Assembly (NCBI GenBank): GCA_023614405.1
Contig: CM042697.1
Span: 298,740,954 to 298,804,953 of the forward strand
Length of the DNA: 64,000 bases
Direction of reading: 5' to 3'
Origin: Avena insularis
Lineage: Eukaryota > Streptophyta > Magnoliopsida > Poales > Poaceae
The translations under genes and the position numbers were made by a program. Positions 37,165-49,387 of this stretch are shown here, piece after piece. A model generated the notes under the pieces. That model ran no database searches. It had not been told where the DNA came from and saw only the letters and a program-made list of their open reading frames with translations. Position 1 is the stretch's first letter; each line of letters begins with the position of its first letter.

Positions 37165-38065
37165 GGGAAGAAGACGGAGGAGGAGTCCAAGGATTCAAGT
37201 GACATGTTGACCCCAAGAACGCCGCCAAGAGTGATGTCAAAGGCAAAAACCCCTTCGAGAAGAAGGCGGCATTTTTCCACACTTTCCTTGGCACCCCCAC
37301 CGTCTGACAACATAAGACCTCTATGAGGATACTAATGGCTACTCTACCCCCAGTTCCCCAATTCCTGCGCTGGTCAGAGATTCCAATTACTTGGGACAGG
37401 AAGGATCACCCATACCTTATCCCAAAGAGAACCAATACGCCATGGTCATCAACCCCTTGGTTGACGGCAATGAGTTCACCAAATGTATGGTGGATAGTGG
37501 AAGCATCATCAACAACATGTACTTGGATACACTGCAGAAGATGAACTTGACGGAAGCAAACGTAAGGCGGACGAACACCATCTTCCACGGTGTAGTTCCT
37601 GGTCGGGAGGCTCGGTCCCTTGGGTGCATCACACTTCAGCTAGCCTTTGGTGATGTTAATAATTACCTCCAAGAGCGCATGGCCTTTGAGGTGGTCCCCT
37701 TCAAGAGAGTGTACCATGTCATATTCGGCCGTGACATATTCCACACCTTCATGGCCAAGCCATGCTTCGTCTACAACAAACTCAAGATACCCGGACCAAA
37801 TGGTGTCATCACCGTATCTGGCAGCTTTGCCAAAGCTAGGGACTGCGAGATTAGAGAAGCAGCCTACGCGGAAGCTTTCCTCTACAGCGACGAATTCAAG
37901 GAGATCCAGAGCAAGGTCGATGCCTCAAAGATGCCTGGGTCGAAGAAACAGATTTCTGACTCCGCTCCAACATTCAAGGCCACCATCGAGACCAAGCCGG
38001 TGGAACTTGTGGTAGGCGATGCCTCCAAGACCACCGCCATTGGGACGAACCTGGATCCCAAATAG
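37165..38065 (+). pseudogene. G3 end of gag and aspartic protease
   Basis: After S1 the gag tail resumes, with frameshifts, up to about 37330. A frame from about 37391 to 38065 encodes the protease. The active-site Asp is in KCMVDSGSIINNMYL, and the body has GCITLQLAFGD and VIFGRDIFHTFMA. The C-terminal linker (SKMPGSKKQISDSAP) leads to the RT. The frame ends in a stop at 38063-38065, after which the RT continues in a different frame. Confidence 0.87.
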
Positions 38066-38712
38066 GAAAGGCGCTCGTAGAGTTCCTCCGTGAGAATAGG
38101 GACATCTTTGCCTGGCAACCTGCCGACAATAAAGGTGTACCTAGGGAACTTGCCGAGCACAGCTTAAACATTGATCCAAAATGCAAACCAGTGAAGCAAC
38201 CTCTACGATGCTTTGGATATGAGAAGAGGCGGGCCATAGGCAAAGAGATAGCTAGGTTACTTAAGGCTAGTTTTATCCGAGAAGTCCTTCACACCCAATG
38301 GGTGGCCAATCCTGTACCTGTCCCCAAAAAGGGAACCAAATAATTAAGAATATGCGTTGATTACACCGGCTTGAACAAAGCATGTCCAAAAGATCTGTTT
38401 GCTTTGCCTCGCATTGACCAAGTCATTGACTCAACGGCTGGCTCGGAGCTTTTGTGTTTTCTCGATGCATACTTAGGATACCACCAGATCAAGATGAGGA
38501 AGTCGGACCAATTGGCCACTTCGTTCACTACACCCTACGACACGTTTTGCTATGTTACGATGACCTTTGGGCTGAAAAACGCAGGTTATACGTACCAGCG
38601 GACAATGCAACGTTGCCTACACATTCAAATTGGTCGGAAAGTTCACGTCTATGTGGACGACATAGCGGTGATGTCTAAAAAGTCAAATGACTTAATCTCC
38701 AACTTAAAATAA
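38066..38712 (+). pseudogene. G3 reverse transcriptase
   Basis: The N-terminal RT reads in another frame (VEFLRENRDIFAWQP). A TAA stop occurs at about 38341, and the core runs 38371-38712. Visible motifs are LNKACPKDLFALPRID, FLDAYLGYHQI, MTFGLKNAGYTYQR and the catalytic YVDD at 38650-38661, which is intact. A stop at 38710-38712 ends this piece. The RT thumb (MMLNPKKCVFGVPAGK) continues in the same frame with another stop near 38810. Confidence 0.9.
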
Positions 38713-39480
38713 ACCTTTGATAATCTCCGGAAATACAACATGATGCTTAACCCCAAGAAGTGCGTCTTCGGGGTTCCAGCCGGCAAATTGTTGGGCTTCA
38801 TCATTTCCTAGCGTGGAATCGAGGTCAACCCGGAGAAAATCAAGGCCATCTTAAACATAAACCGTCTGACATGCCTAAAGGACATTCAAGGACTAACGGG
38901 TTGTGTTGCAGCAGTTAGTCGGTTCATCAGCCGACTTGGAGAGAAGGCTCTACCGCTATACAAGTTGCTGAAGAAGGCGGACAAATTCACGTGGACGAAT
39001 GAAGCAGATGCAACATTGAAGCAGATCAAGGAGATTCTTTCCTCAGCACCCATCCTCGCAGCACCCGAGCCTCGAGAGACCATGTTAATTTACATGGCGG
39101 CCACCAACCGGGTAATCAGCATTGTTGTCATGGTAGAGTGGAAGGAACCAGGCTATGAGCACGGAGTTCAACGACCAGTTTACTATGTAAGTGAGGTCTT
39201 GACGGAGTCCAAGCAACGTTATCCGCACTACCAAAAGATAGCTTATGGAGTATTCCTTGCTTCTTGGAAGCTGAGGCACTATTTCCAGGAGCACCCGATC
39301 AAAGTGGTGAGCAAGACTCCACTGTCCGACATCATCAACAACAACGATGCTACGGGAAGGGTCGCGAAGTGGGGCATTGAACTTGCCGCCTTTGAGATCA
39401 CCTACATGAGACGCGACGCTATCAAGTCACGAGCCTTGGCGGATTTTATTGCAGAATGGACGGAGATGCCAGATGCTACC
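38713..39480 (+). pseudogene. G3 RT connection and first RNase H
   Basis: This continues the pol frame. KKADKFTWTNEADATL and ILAAPEPRETMLIYM mark the transition into RNase H, followed by VYYVSEVLTESKQRYPHYQKIAYGV and VVSKTPLSDIINN. The first catalytic Asp found in active RNase H is replaced in LIYMAATNRV. This fits Tat elements, where the first RNase H is often inactive and a second one compensates. Confidence 0.85.
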
Positions 39481-39930
39481 CCATTGCCGGAACTAGAATA
39501 CTGGGTGATGCACTTTGACGGATCAAAGCTGCTCAACGGCTCGGGGGCTGGTGTACTGCTACAGTCACCAACTGGGGACAAGCTACACTACGTTCTGTAG
39601 ATCCACTTCGAGGCTACGAACAACATGGCCGAATATGAAGCACTCATTCACGGATTACGTGTAGCCAAGGATATTGGCATCAAGCGCATAGTTTGCTATG
39701 GAGATTCCGACTTGGTTGCCCAACAGGTGGCTGGCACCTGGAATGCGCGGAACCCTATGATGGAGGCATATCGAGACGAAGTGGACGAGATAGCCAAGAG
39801 CTTCTTGGGCTACGAGGTCAAGTATGTACCTAGGGAGCAAAACGAGGCGGCTAATCTGTTGTCTAAGCTTGGATCAGGGCGCAAACGAATTCCTCCATGA
39901 GTTTTCCTAGAGCATCTATGGACACCATCC
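39481..39930 (+). pseudogene. G3 second, archaeal-type RNase H
   Basis: MHFDGSKLLNGSGAGVLL carries the first catalytic Asp. After a stop at 39598-39600 the frame continues with NNMAEYEALIHGLRVA (Glu), YGDSDLVAQQV (Asp) and VPREQNEAANLLSKL (the C-terminal acidic region). It stops near 39898. This additional domain is the diagnostic trait of Tat-lineage elements and is homologous to the G0 and G4 copies. Confidence 0.88.
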
Positions 39931-41295
39931 GTTAAGGGAGCAGACATCGACAACCCGGATAGAGTAGACTCTTTCGTCCACATGGTGGCAAAGGTCCCTT
40001 CGGCTTGGACAAAACTGTTAATGGAATATCTCGAACACGGAACTTTGGACAACGAAAAAGTCGAATGACGACAAATAGTACGTCGAGCGAAGGGCTTTAC
40101 CATAATCAATGGACAGCTCTACAAAAGGAGCACTACTGGTGTATACCTTAAGTGTGTTTCCCAGCAAGAAGGTATTGAAATCCTACGCGAAATCCATCTC
40201 GGAGATTGCGGGCATCATGCCACTCCTCGATCGTTGGTCGCGAAAGCCTTCCGGCATGGATTCTACTGGCTGACCGCAAAGGCAGATGCCGACAAGCTGG
40301 TTGAGACATGCATGGGATGCCAGTATTATGCCCGACAACCACATGTTCCTGCTGAAGAATTGCGAACAATACCAATAACTTGGCTGTTTACAGTTTGGGG
40401 GCTAGACATGGTGGGACCGTTGCAAACAGCGCCATGTGGGTTTACACATCTGCTAGTAGAAGTTGATAAATTCACTAAATGGATAGAAGTTAAACCCATT
40501 AGAAAGCTTCATGGGGCAACTGTCCTCAGGTTTGTCTGGGATCTAGTGGTGAGATTTGGTCTCCCACATAGCATTATCACTGAGAACGGTAGAAACTTGT
40601 CACTCGGAGAAGTGGAGGCATATTGTTGGGAGAAGGGCATCCGACTTGACCTTGCATATGTGGCACATCCACAATCCAATGGTCAGGTTGAGGGAGCCAA
40701 TGGATTAATTCTGTAGGGAATAAAGCCACGTCTTGAGGCACCGCTACATAGAGCAGCTAGAGCCTAGGCGGAAGAATTGCCATTTGCGCTGTGGAGTTTA
40801 CGAACTACACCCAACAGATCCACCGGCTACACCCCTTACTTCATGGTATATGGAGCAGAAGCCATCCTACCTTCCGACATACTCCACGATGCACCAAGGG
40901 TTGCCGCCTACGACGAAGATGACGTTGAAGAATCCAGACTCCTAGATGTGGACCTTCTCGAGGAGGAGCGTGTTTTGGCATGCCAAAGATCCGCCATCTA
41001 CCAGCAGAAGCTATGCAGCTACCATAGTCGCCGTGTTAGGCATCACTCGTTTAAAGAGGGGGATCTGGTGCTCTGACTTAAGCAGAAGAAGTCACACAAA
41101 TTATCCCCGCCATGGGAAGGACCATTCATCATAAGAAAGGTGCTACTCAATGGGTCTTACTACCTCGTTGACAATCGTGAACTGAAGGATAGACCCAACG
41201 AGGATTATAAGCGTAAGCGACGTCACCCGGATGATGACTACCCGGAGCTTAATCGATCATGGAACATAGTACAACTACGTCCTTTCTACACTTAG
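39931..41295 (+). pseudogene. G3 integrase
   Basis: The HHCC domain is intact (HHATPRS, then CMGCQYYA near 40310). The core has the first Asp in GLDMVGPL. At the second position the family has TDNG and here the sequence reads TENG, an Asp to Glu change. The Glu is present in NGQVEGANG. Stops occur at 40066, about 40714, about 40765 and about 41075. The C-terminal domain reads HSFKEGDLVL and PPWEGPFII. The end, NIVQLRPFY, stops at 41293-41295. Confidence 0.88.
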
Positions 41296-41800
41296 CATTT
41301 TTTATCTAATTGTGTACCTCTTATATGATCAATGAAATAAAGCTCTTTGGTTCACTCATATTTCTAAGTATTTTACCTCCTTTAGTGTTCATTTTTGGAT
41401 CATATAAAACCTTTATGCACAAGCTTTGCGATTGCACTTGTGAAAATTCCGCCTACGGGCGTTAGCTTAAGTTTTCTGGTCTACACATTCTTTGTCATCT
41501 TTATGTGGATCCTGGAGTAGTGACTTTTGGCACTTATTGTCGGCGATTTTGTGCTTAGGTTATTGATGGTGCCATTGGGCATCATCGCCTGAGCTCATGG
41601 TTCCTACAATGAGTCTTCCGACTCACGAAAGGTCAAGCATAAAAACCAAAGTAATGGATAAGCCAGCACTTGCTTAAAAATATATACATGCTAGAACTAG
41701 TTCTTAAGTAGCAAGACATACATCAGTGTTCTCCACCTTAAGTTAGCACATAGTTTTTCCGCATAACATTTTACAGAGGAAACAAATATTACAAGTTGTT
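41296..41800. other. G3 spacer between integrase and antisense gene
   Basis: No gene is visible. AATAAA at about 41336 on the plus strand could serve polyadenylation of a pol transcript; this is a guess from position. Confidence 0.5.
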
Positions 41801-41802
41801 TT

Positions 41803-44800
41803 TATTCCTCTGGCGCAGGCGACTTGGAAGCAACATCATTGGCAGCAGGAGAGTCACCCTTGAAGTCGGCAGTGTTGAGGGACTCGGAGGAGCTTTGGCC
41901 TTTGTCTTCAACGGTTTTCAGGGGGACAAAGACGTTAACATCGACCAACTCGGCAACTCTAGTGTCATAACCCGCGAGAGACGCCAAGATAGATTCATGG
42001 TTTATCTTTTGGCCTTCATTGTCTACGTCGGGGATACCGTGTCGATGACGGCTTTCTCGTAGTGTGCCTTCACCATTGACAATGCCATCCTGGCACCGTC
42101 CCGTCTCATGAACCTTTCCAGCTTGAGACATGCTCGGAGGCTCGATGCAGGATCTCTGAGAACTTTGCCACAGAGTCTGATGCCTTGATGTTAATCTGGA
42201 GGGACTTGGCTATCTCTTTGGTCTGCGCGATGGCGGTGTTGATAAAGTTGCCGGCAAGGATCATGCATTCCTTTGGCGGAAGAGGCGAACGGTTTAAACC
42301 CATCGGAGCTACAAAATTCCGACAAAGGAGCGCATGAGTTCAAATGTTCAGAGTATCTAGACTACAGAAATCCAAGACGAAGAATCACTTACTGAAGATG
42401 CTGGCCTCGGCCTGCCAGAGAGTCTCCGCCATGGAGTCCCGTTCTTGTTGGAGGATCTTATACGCTTCATGATGGCATTGATTTTGCTCATCGGCAGCTT
42501 TCTTTTGATCTTTTAAGATTGCGATTTCCTCCTTCAAGTGGTTCATCTCCTCGTTGGCGGAGTCCTACAGGGCTTTCATCGAGTCTTCATGCATTTTCAG
42601 CATCTCCTCCCTCTCCTTCTTAAGGATCTTGTTTTCGCTATCTAGCTGCTGAATGTGCTTGGATTGCTCGACAATATCCTTAGCCTTGGAAATGGTTTCT
42701 GCAAGTCGGAGAAAGAAAAGTACACAGTGAATACTCGGAGAATACACAAGATCAAATCAAAATACGAAAAATAAAGGAAAAACAGACGCTTGCTCTTGAT
42801 GATCTGTTCCTTCAAGAAGGCAGTTTTACCCTTTTTAGCTTCCAGGTCCACACGCATCTTCTGGTACTTGTCGTTGGCCATGCCCCTCCGAGCGTTCTCA
42901 TTCTGCGGAAAGGAAAATGTTAAACGTTGTTTGGTCTACTTGGAGCATCTAGCCGGAAAATTTCCACCTAGACGCTCGAGGGCTACAACGAGAGTTTTTA
43001 ACATAGCAATATACTTAGTCTTTCTTTAAGCATCTAGTCGGAACTAATTCAGTTACAACTAGAAGCTTGGGGGCTACAATATAATTTTTTTAACCCGGAC
43101 GTATGCTTAGCTTCTCTTTAAAGCATCTAGTAGGAACTAATTCAGTTACAACTAGAAGCTTGGGGGCAACAGTATCAAAATTTATAAACACTATGTATGC
43201 TACTCTTAAAGCATCTAGTCGGAATAATTCATTCAAACTATATGCTTGGGGGCTACAGTGAGAAGTTTTCTAGCTTAGTCACTCTTAGAGCATTTAGACA
43301 CAAATACCTATGGGTTTCCATCTAAATCCTTGGGGGATATAGTGGGATACTCATATAAAATGCAAAAGGCAAATAAAACTTACAAGTGCAATGATCTTGA
43401 GGTTGGTAGCACTCTCATCCAGCAACTTGCCGAAGGATACATTGTTTCCTTGCAAGATTTCTACTTGCCAGAGAAGCTCCTCGAGACCGCACGTTGGAGA
43501 TGTCGGCGCCACACCAGGAACCAGAGAGGTTGGTAGACTATCTTTGGGAACTCTATGGTCTTCCTGGGGGCGAGGGCGCCGCCTTGGGCAGATGTACCAC
43601 CTTCCACCATCCCCTTACCGCTACCCATGGCATCCTTAGCCGGAGCTTCATCCATTTGGTGTGAGGCACTCTCCTGCGTCGCCGGTTCATCGATAACAGC
43701 GAGCTCTGTGGAGGCGCCTGAGTCCACTTCCATGGCGGAAGGGCCAGATGCTTCTTTAGCTTGAGAGCTTGTCGGAGCAGAAGAGGGCTGGACGATGGGA
43801 GTGACAGGGGCGATGGCGGGAGATACGTCACGATGCAGCATATCCTTTATGGTTCTAGAAGCACCCAAAGTTTTGGAGGTCTTCTTCAAGCTGGTTGTGG
43901 CTTTCTTTCTGAAACGTGCAAAATGCATAAGTACAGGAATAAGGCAGACAATGGACAATGTCGGAGGGAAATAAGCTTACACAAGAGGGGGTGCTTTAGC
44001 AAAGGGGGTCCCAGTAACCTTTCTTTTCTCCTCCTCCAAGGCGGCAGTAGTCTTCTTGGAGGCTCCACCCTCCGTCTTTTTCTTCTTGCCTCCGTTGGCA
44101 GCGTCAGAGGTGGAGCTCTTCCGCTTTCGCGCCAACGGAGCATCGTCGTCGGACACGACGGTGACTTCCTTCATCTTTGGATCATAGATTTGAGGAGCCA
44201 TGTTGTCCTCATCTATGTCGCTTAGCTGTTAAGTGAATAACCATCGTGTTAGATGAGATGGTAATGGCTAGACGGAAGAACTGGAGTATATGTCATACAC
44301 GGAAAATAAACAGTTACCTTTGGGCACTTGCTCTCTACGAACATGTCATAGGTGATGGTGAAGCCACGCTTCCTATCCTTCACCTTGAAGATGTCCTTGA
44401 GGCGAAGCTTGACGGAGTCGCTCGAGAAATTGTCCTCGGAGATGCGGAGGCTATCCCTTCTATCATTGGAATACTCGTGCATCAGCTTCAAGCGGTGCTG
44501 CAGAGGATGGATCCTCCTGATGAACTAACACATGGCCAGGTCCAATCCGGTTAGACCCGTCTCTATGAACCACTCTATCCGCCTTATAGCGGGGGAAGCA
44601 TTGATGTCGGAGGCAAGGGAGGCCTGGGATCTCCATGTCGAGGCTTCGGTGGCTGATCCATCGACAAAGTCCGGGTACGTGACTTCTCAGCCAGCCAGAG
44701 GGATATCTGGGCCGTAGAAGTATGTTTGCTGCCAGTTCTTGCAGGATTCGTGGCCGAAGATGTCGGGGAAGCGCCGGCCAGGCCAGATCTTAAAACTAAT

Positions 44801-45375
44801 GGTTCCACAATTTCTAAGCTCGTCCTTGATGGCTCCGGCTTCGCTCTTGATGGTAAAGAAGTATATAAAGAGATCTAGCCTAGTCCTAATCCCTAAATAA
44901 CCCTCGCAGAGCGCCGCATAGTTGCTGAGCGCTAAGATGCTATTGGGGGAGAGGATCTGTGGCTGTACTCGGTAATGATTCAGGACAACAAGGAAAAAGT
45001 TGGAGATGGGCAGGGAGATGCCGCGTACCATCTGCGCTTTGAGGTACACCTTTTCTCCGTCTTGGGGAGAAGGTGTGACCTCGCCGGTCGGTGCCGCCCG
45101 CTAGGCGAGCCCCTCCGTCACGGGGAGGTAGCCCTCGTTGATCAGTTCTTTGATGTCGCGGTCCGTGATATCTAAACCGCGGCAGTCGCCCTTGTGTGAG
45201 TCGTACTCCTCCTCCAGCAGCTCCAGCACCGCTGGATTATGGTCGCCACCGGTGGCCTCGACCACCGCATACCTGGGGATGACTAGGCCCTCTGGGGGCA
45301 CGACGACGGAGCTCGCAGCTTCACCACAGCTTCGCCCGATGCCGCCATCGAAGGGGAGGAGCTGCTGCTGGCCAT
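41803..45375 (-). pseudogene. G3 antisense gene: gypsy-type N-terminal domain, Lys-rich linker, coiled coil
   Basis: A six-exon gene runs opposite to pol. Suggested exons are 45375-44318, 44225-43981, 43908-43383, 42902 to about 42788, 42698-42393 and 42308-41803. Most junctions have clean GT and AG, and reading phase is kept across the first two. Exon 1 starts MASSSSSPSMAASG and encodes a domain with VLNHYRVQPQILSPNSIL, NYAALCEGYLGI and LFIYFFTIKSE. This pattern matches PF04195, a domain seen in antisense frames of plant Gypsy elements. Exon 2 is Lys/Arg-rich (ARKRKSS, GGKKKKTEGG). Exons 3 to 5 are largely coiled coil (LDSENKILKKEREEM). Frameshifts in exons 1, 3 and 6 and stops near 44690 and 42570 make it a pseudogene. 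Function is unknown. Confidence 0.75.
42935..43345 (+). repeat. G3 tandem array of polypurine-tract-like motifs inside antisense intron
   Basis: Five units of about 85 to 93 bp start with GCATCTAG or a close variant near 42943, 43029, 43123, 43210 and 43291. Each carries a G-run: CTCGAGGGCTACA, CTTGGGGGCTACA, CTTGGGGGCAACA, CTTGGGGGCTACA and CTTGGGGGATATA. On the G3 sense strand these resemble Gypsy polypurine tracts. The array fills intron 3 (43382-42903) of the antisense gene. Confidence 0.85.
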
Positions 45376-45964
45376 TGGGTGTGTTCGACGGTGACTGGGA
45401 ATGATTGGAGAGCTAGGGTTTTTCGCACGTTGTGCGGAGAGCCGAGGAGGCACTCGCTAGAGGAAGAATACGATGTAGGAGAGAATGAGGTGAAAAAGTA
45501 AATTTTCCACCGCAGGTACTATTTATGGTCTTCGGCATCAAGATTCATGCAGCTTGATCGAATGGTTGCCGTGTAGACGACGTGTGCGGAAATTTCGCCA
45601 CGTACCAACCATCGCTGCCAACGGTTCGTATCGCTCGCGTGGGAAAAGTGGACATGATTGCGTTCTCTGCATGGGTGAGTTACGAGGCGTTGTTGACCTA
45701 TTTCTACGTCGCCCTAGCTATCATAGGCAGATGAACCATCACATCGGAAGATTCCGGCATGGACGGATCCAATCCGGCTACAGAAGAGTACGATAGAAGA
45801 TTCAGCAATTCTCCGACTTAACAATTGAAGATGGAGAAAACCTTGCAGGGTTCTTTGGGAGGACTACAAGATGTTGCTTGACGATTTGCCGACATCCATC
45901 TAGACGGAGCATTCAACCTGAAGAGGCAAGACGGCGCAAGATCTCGGAGTTCTCCGAAGGCTAC
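45376..45964. other. G3 region upstream of antisense gene
   Basis: This stretch between the antisense start and the 3' LTR has no supported gene. It would hold the antisense promoter. The bases before the LTR (CTCCGAAGGCTAC, ending at 45964) are a degenerate polypurine tract. Confidence 0.55.
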
Positions 45965-46500
45965 TTTTGGGATATGCTATATGGGTATCCTCATAGCATG
46001 TATCTTATCCGGATAACCCAGGTGGCCCACATTTGGTAGCATGGCCCATGGCCTGCTGGGCGGCCCAGTTAGTTGGATCTAGAAGGGAGGCCCATGCCGG
46101 ATAAAGGAAGGCTACGAAGGAGTCACCGACGTACTCGGAGCCTTGGAGTGCAAGACACGCTAGACTAGTAATAGACCGTGTAGGACTCTGTAACCTGTCC
46201 GGCTAGGAATTTTCCCTGTAACCCTAGGACCTGGCGATTATATAAGTCGGTCCTATGGGAGCCTTTAGGGCATAACTTCAGACAACTACACATAACCTCG
46301 CATAGAGAACCAATCTCTGTAACTCGCCATATTGCCATTATAGTGATTTATAGCAGGAGTAGGATTCCGGTACCGTTGTGGGATCTGAACCTGGGTAAGC
46401 TGTGTTACCTCGTACCCATCAAACGTCCGCCTTCCCCCACGTCTCTAAACACACACTATGAGGACCCCTCCATGGCGTACTCATCGGCAATACCATGATA
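45965..46500 (+). repeat. G3 3' LTR (536 bp)
   Basis: It aligns with 29506-30041 over its whole length. Both termini have decayed: the start reads TTTTGGG instead of TGTTGGGG and the end reads GATA instead of GACA. Confidence 0.92.
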
Positions 46501-46505
46501 GGTAT
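46501..46505. repeat. G3 right target-site duplication GGTAT
   Basis: It pairs with AGTAT at 29501-29505. The uninterrupted G2 LTR has GGTTTCGC at this point, so this is the original target. Confidence 0.85.
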
Positions 46506-49387
46506 CGCATGCGAACACAACCATCATTTTTATAAAGCGCTAAGGCTCATGCCTCATCATTTTCATCATCAAATCATCTGGGGTTCATAACACATGTCAA
46601 AACATTTCATTAGAACGACTCATCATTCTAAGGTTTTCATAATCGTTTTCACCAAGTATCCCCATCTAAAGTGATCAACTTTTATGCTTAGCACTACCCA
46701 CTAAATTGGGGGTAATTACTTTGCTCTTTATGCTAACTCTAATATCTTTCAAGCAATAAAACAATCAAGCTTGCAAGTAAAACTGTGATTTGGTGTAATC
46801 AAAGGGGTATAACCAAAGCATGCCTAATTCATTGCATAAGTTAATTGGTATTGTGGGGCTTGCAAGTATTAACTTGCATAATCCACTTGTAGTGTTAGGC
46901 TTGCCTTGAGCAGTGCAGTGGTTGAAGTTCTCTTCTGCTTCCTCTTCGTAGTAGTCTGCTTCCTATTCATATCCTTGGTCGGTAATAGCGTCGATAAATA
47001 AATACGAGGTACACAATCACCAAACAATACTTAACTACTTCTAATTAGCATGCAAAGTTTCACACTAGATGATCTAACCTCATCACAATTATCATATGGA
47101 ATAAAGGCTTAGTCTTAGTTATTCTATTTTAGAAAAGTAATTTCTACTCATTGAAAAACTACATAAGATTTAATATTATCCAATTATAATATGGGATCAT
47201 ATTGACAGACGTCATCACCACACATTTTAATACTTGGTAATGTGATTTAAAGTGGTGTCACAATTTAATAATGTTTAACCTTATTATTTTAATTAATTAA
47301 AGTGACTAGAAATGCTTATGGGGAATTCTTTTATTACTTGTCCATTATTACTTCTAGTAAACCTAGATATTTTTATATATTTAGAAAGGTCTTATCAAAT
47401 GTGATTTTTGAGAGTTGGAATCAACTCAAAAGCATTTATGGTTGATTTTTGAAAAATGTTTGAATGTAGAAAAGTCTCTGCCTTGTTATTTTTACTATAG
47501 GTGATCTATAATTTCAAATGGGTTGAATCCAACAGGATTCAATTAAGGATTTCCATATCTTTCTAAAAAAAATATTTTCATGTAATTTGGTTCACGAAAT
47601 CTCTCTGAATTGATTTTTGAATCAACAGACATAACTAGGTTTGAAACTAAAATAAAAAATTTAAATTTAAACTAACTGGGTCACGCGGGAGAGTTACTGG
47701 GCCTACCCACTACGCACAACACGCGCGGGATGGTTTTAAGTGGTTTCCCCACTCGTCAGCGAGTCAGGGGGTGGCGAAGGGGTATGGGCTGATTACGGCC
47801 GTTGGATTAGATGCAAGATCAACGGCTCACGTCCAACGTCCTCATATATACAGGACACGAGGGGGACGAACCCTAGCACGGCCAGTGGGGGTCTGGAGAG
47901 GCTCACCGTGGCTCAGGCGAGGGTCGGTGACAGGGGTGAATGAGGTTGTCGATGATGGTTCCCCTGGTACTGGCGGTGTCTCCTGGGATGGCCACAATCG
48001 ACGACGCCCTTCTCCTCCAGCAGCGGCGGTCTCTGATGAAATTTCGGTTGCCTGGTGCTCGCCTTGGTCCGGGGAAGAGCTGGGGTGGTTCTGAGAGAGA
48101 GGAGTGAGATGGTGTGGGGAAGGCCTCCTTTTATAGGTGAGCGAGAGAGGCCGTGCGGCATGGGCAGAGCTCATCGGGGTCGGCATTATAGCGAGCTACT
48201 AACATGTCACGGGGGCTAGGACAGTGCCCGGTCTCCTGGCGATACTCAATGACTTGATGGCACGGCAAGGGGCGGTCAAGAACGGTCGGAACGTGTTGGT
48301 GCTCTGAGCAGCACCGACGGCGGTTTTGATGATGCACAGTGGCTACGGGTCGTGCGGCGGCGAACGGGGATGTCTGGGAGGTTTCTGGGGTTGTGGTTAT
48401 CGCAGGCACAGGAGGCGAAGGTGAGGTGCGGCGTGTGCGATTGTGTTGGGCGCGACTCTCTGGCGTGCTCTTGGCGTGGCAGAGACGAACTGGGCGCGGC
48501 GCGTTCTCTGTGGTCCACGGCTTGGCAGTGCTCGAGAATTGGATAGTGGGTGGCGGTGGATGTAGGGCTGCCTCCTAGACATGGTGGCTAGGCGCGGCGA
48601 AGGCTCCTGCTAGCTTTCCATGTTTGGCTGGCAAGGGGTGGCTCGAGTATGCACGGCATGGTGCAATGGTATCTTGGTAGGTTGATTCAATGCTGGTGTG
48701 CTCACTGGGGGAGACAAGGGGTAAGAGTAGGGTGCAAAGAGAGAACAAAGCATTGATCAAACACAGTTAGTTAGGCAGGTTTACTGTGCTCACTAAATAT
48801 TTGATGAAATGGCCGAAAGAAATTTATATTTGAATTTTTGTATGACACTTGGTGAGTGTACTAGGCACATACTTGGTAGTCTCTAGTTGTTTGGATTTGT
48901 CAAGGTGAACTGGTTTGGTTGGGTTTTGAGAAATGGTGATCTTACCATATGAACTAGATTCAATTTTGAATTGTCCTTGGCATAGATTTGTAAATTGTTT
49001 CTGTGGGTTTGCAAGGTGGGCTTAGGTTCACTTTTACTTGGTCTAGCAAGGGGTGAAAAGAATTGGATTTATTTCTGTTAGAAAACTTGGACTAGAAACA
49101 CTCAAAGTGGTCTAGTGGTTAACTTTGGTCAAAATTACCATTAGCTCATTTTGTTTGTTTTTGAAATTCTATTGATTTGATTCTACTTGGAAATGATTTA
49201 GATGATGTTGTTTTCATCTTTAAACCAATCCTTGCCATTCATAACAATCAAACAAGTCATTGCAAGCATTCATGCATTCATCACACACATGCATTCATAT
49301 TGATTTTAATTAACAAAAGTTTTTGTTAGCCCTAAACTTGGGTGATTAGAACTTGCTAACCTTGATTAATATTTTTGGGATGTTACA
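46506..49387 (-). repeat. G2 5' LTR, second piece
   Basis: It continues from 29505 and aligns with 19731-22766, with two deletions near 46713 and 46755. It ends GATGTTACA. The frames inside (for example 47740-47943) are not genes. Confidence 0.92.

Larger units (their letters stand above)
29506..46500 (+). mobile_element. G3: Ty3/Gypsy Tat-lineage element with antisense gene, carrying solo LTR S1
   Basis: Two 536-bp LTRs (29506-30041 and 45965-46500) flank gag, pol and an antisense gene. The flanks AGTAT (29501-29505) and GGTAT (46501-46505) are the target duplication with one substitution. The second RNase H after the normal one, together with a gene on the opposite strand between integrase and 3' LTR, places it in the Tat lineage. 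By eye the LTRs differ at roughly 40 of 536 positions, so it is an old copy. S1 occupies 33289-37164 within gag. Confidence 0.92.
18772..49387 (-). mobile_element. G2: Ty3/Gypsy chromovirus, Tekay/Del type, split by G3
   Basis: The element is defined by LTRs at both ends (TGTCAACAC to GTTACA) and the GTCCT target duplication. Coding is on the minus strand: the primer site is beside the LTR at 28550 and the polypurine tract beside 22766. It carries an extra frame upstream of gag, then gag, protease, RT, RNase H, integrase and chromodomain. About 17 kb of G3 (29506-46500) interrupts its 5' LTR, so the native element would be about 13.6 kb. Many stops and a replaced RT catalytic residue show it is dead. 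Confidence 0.92.
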
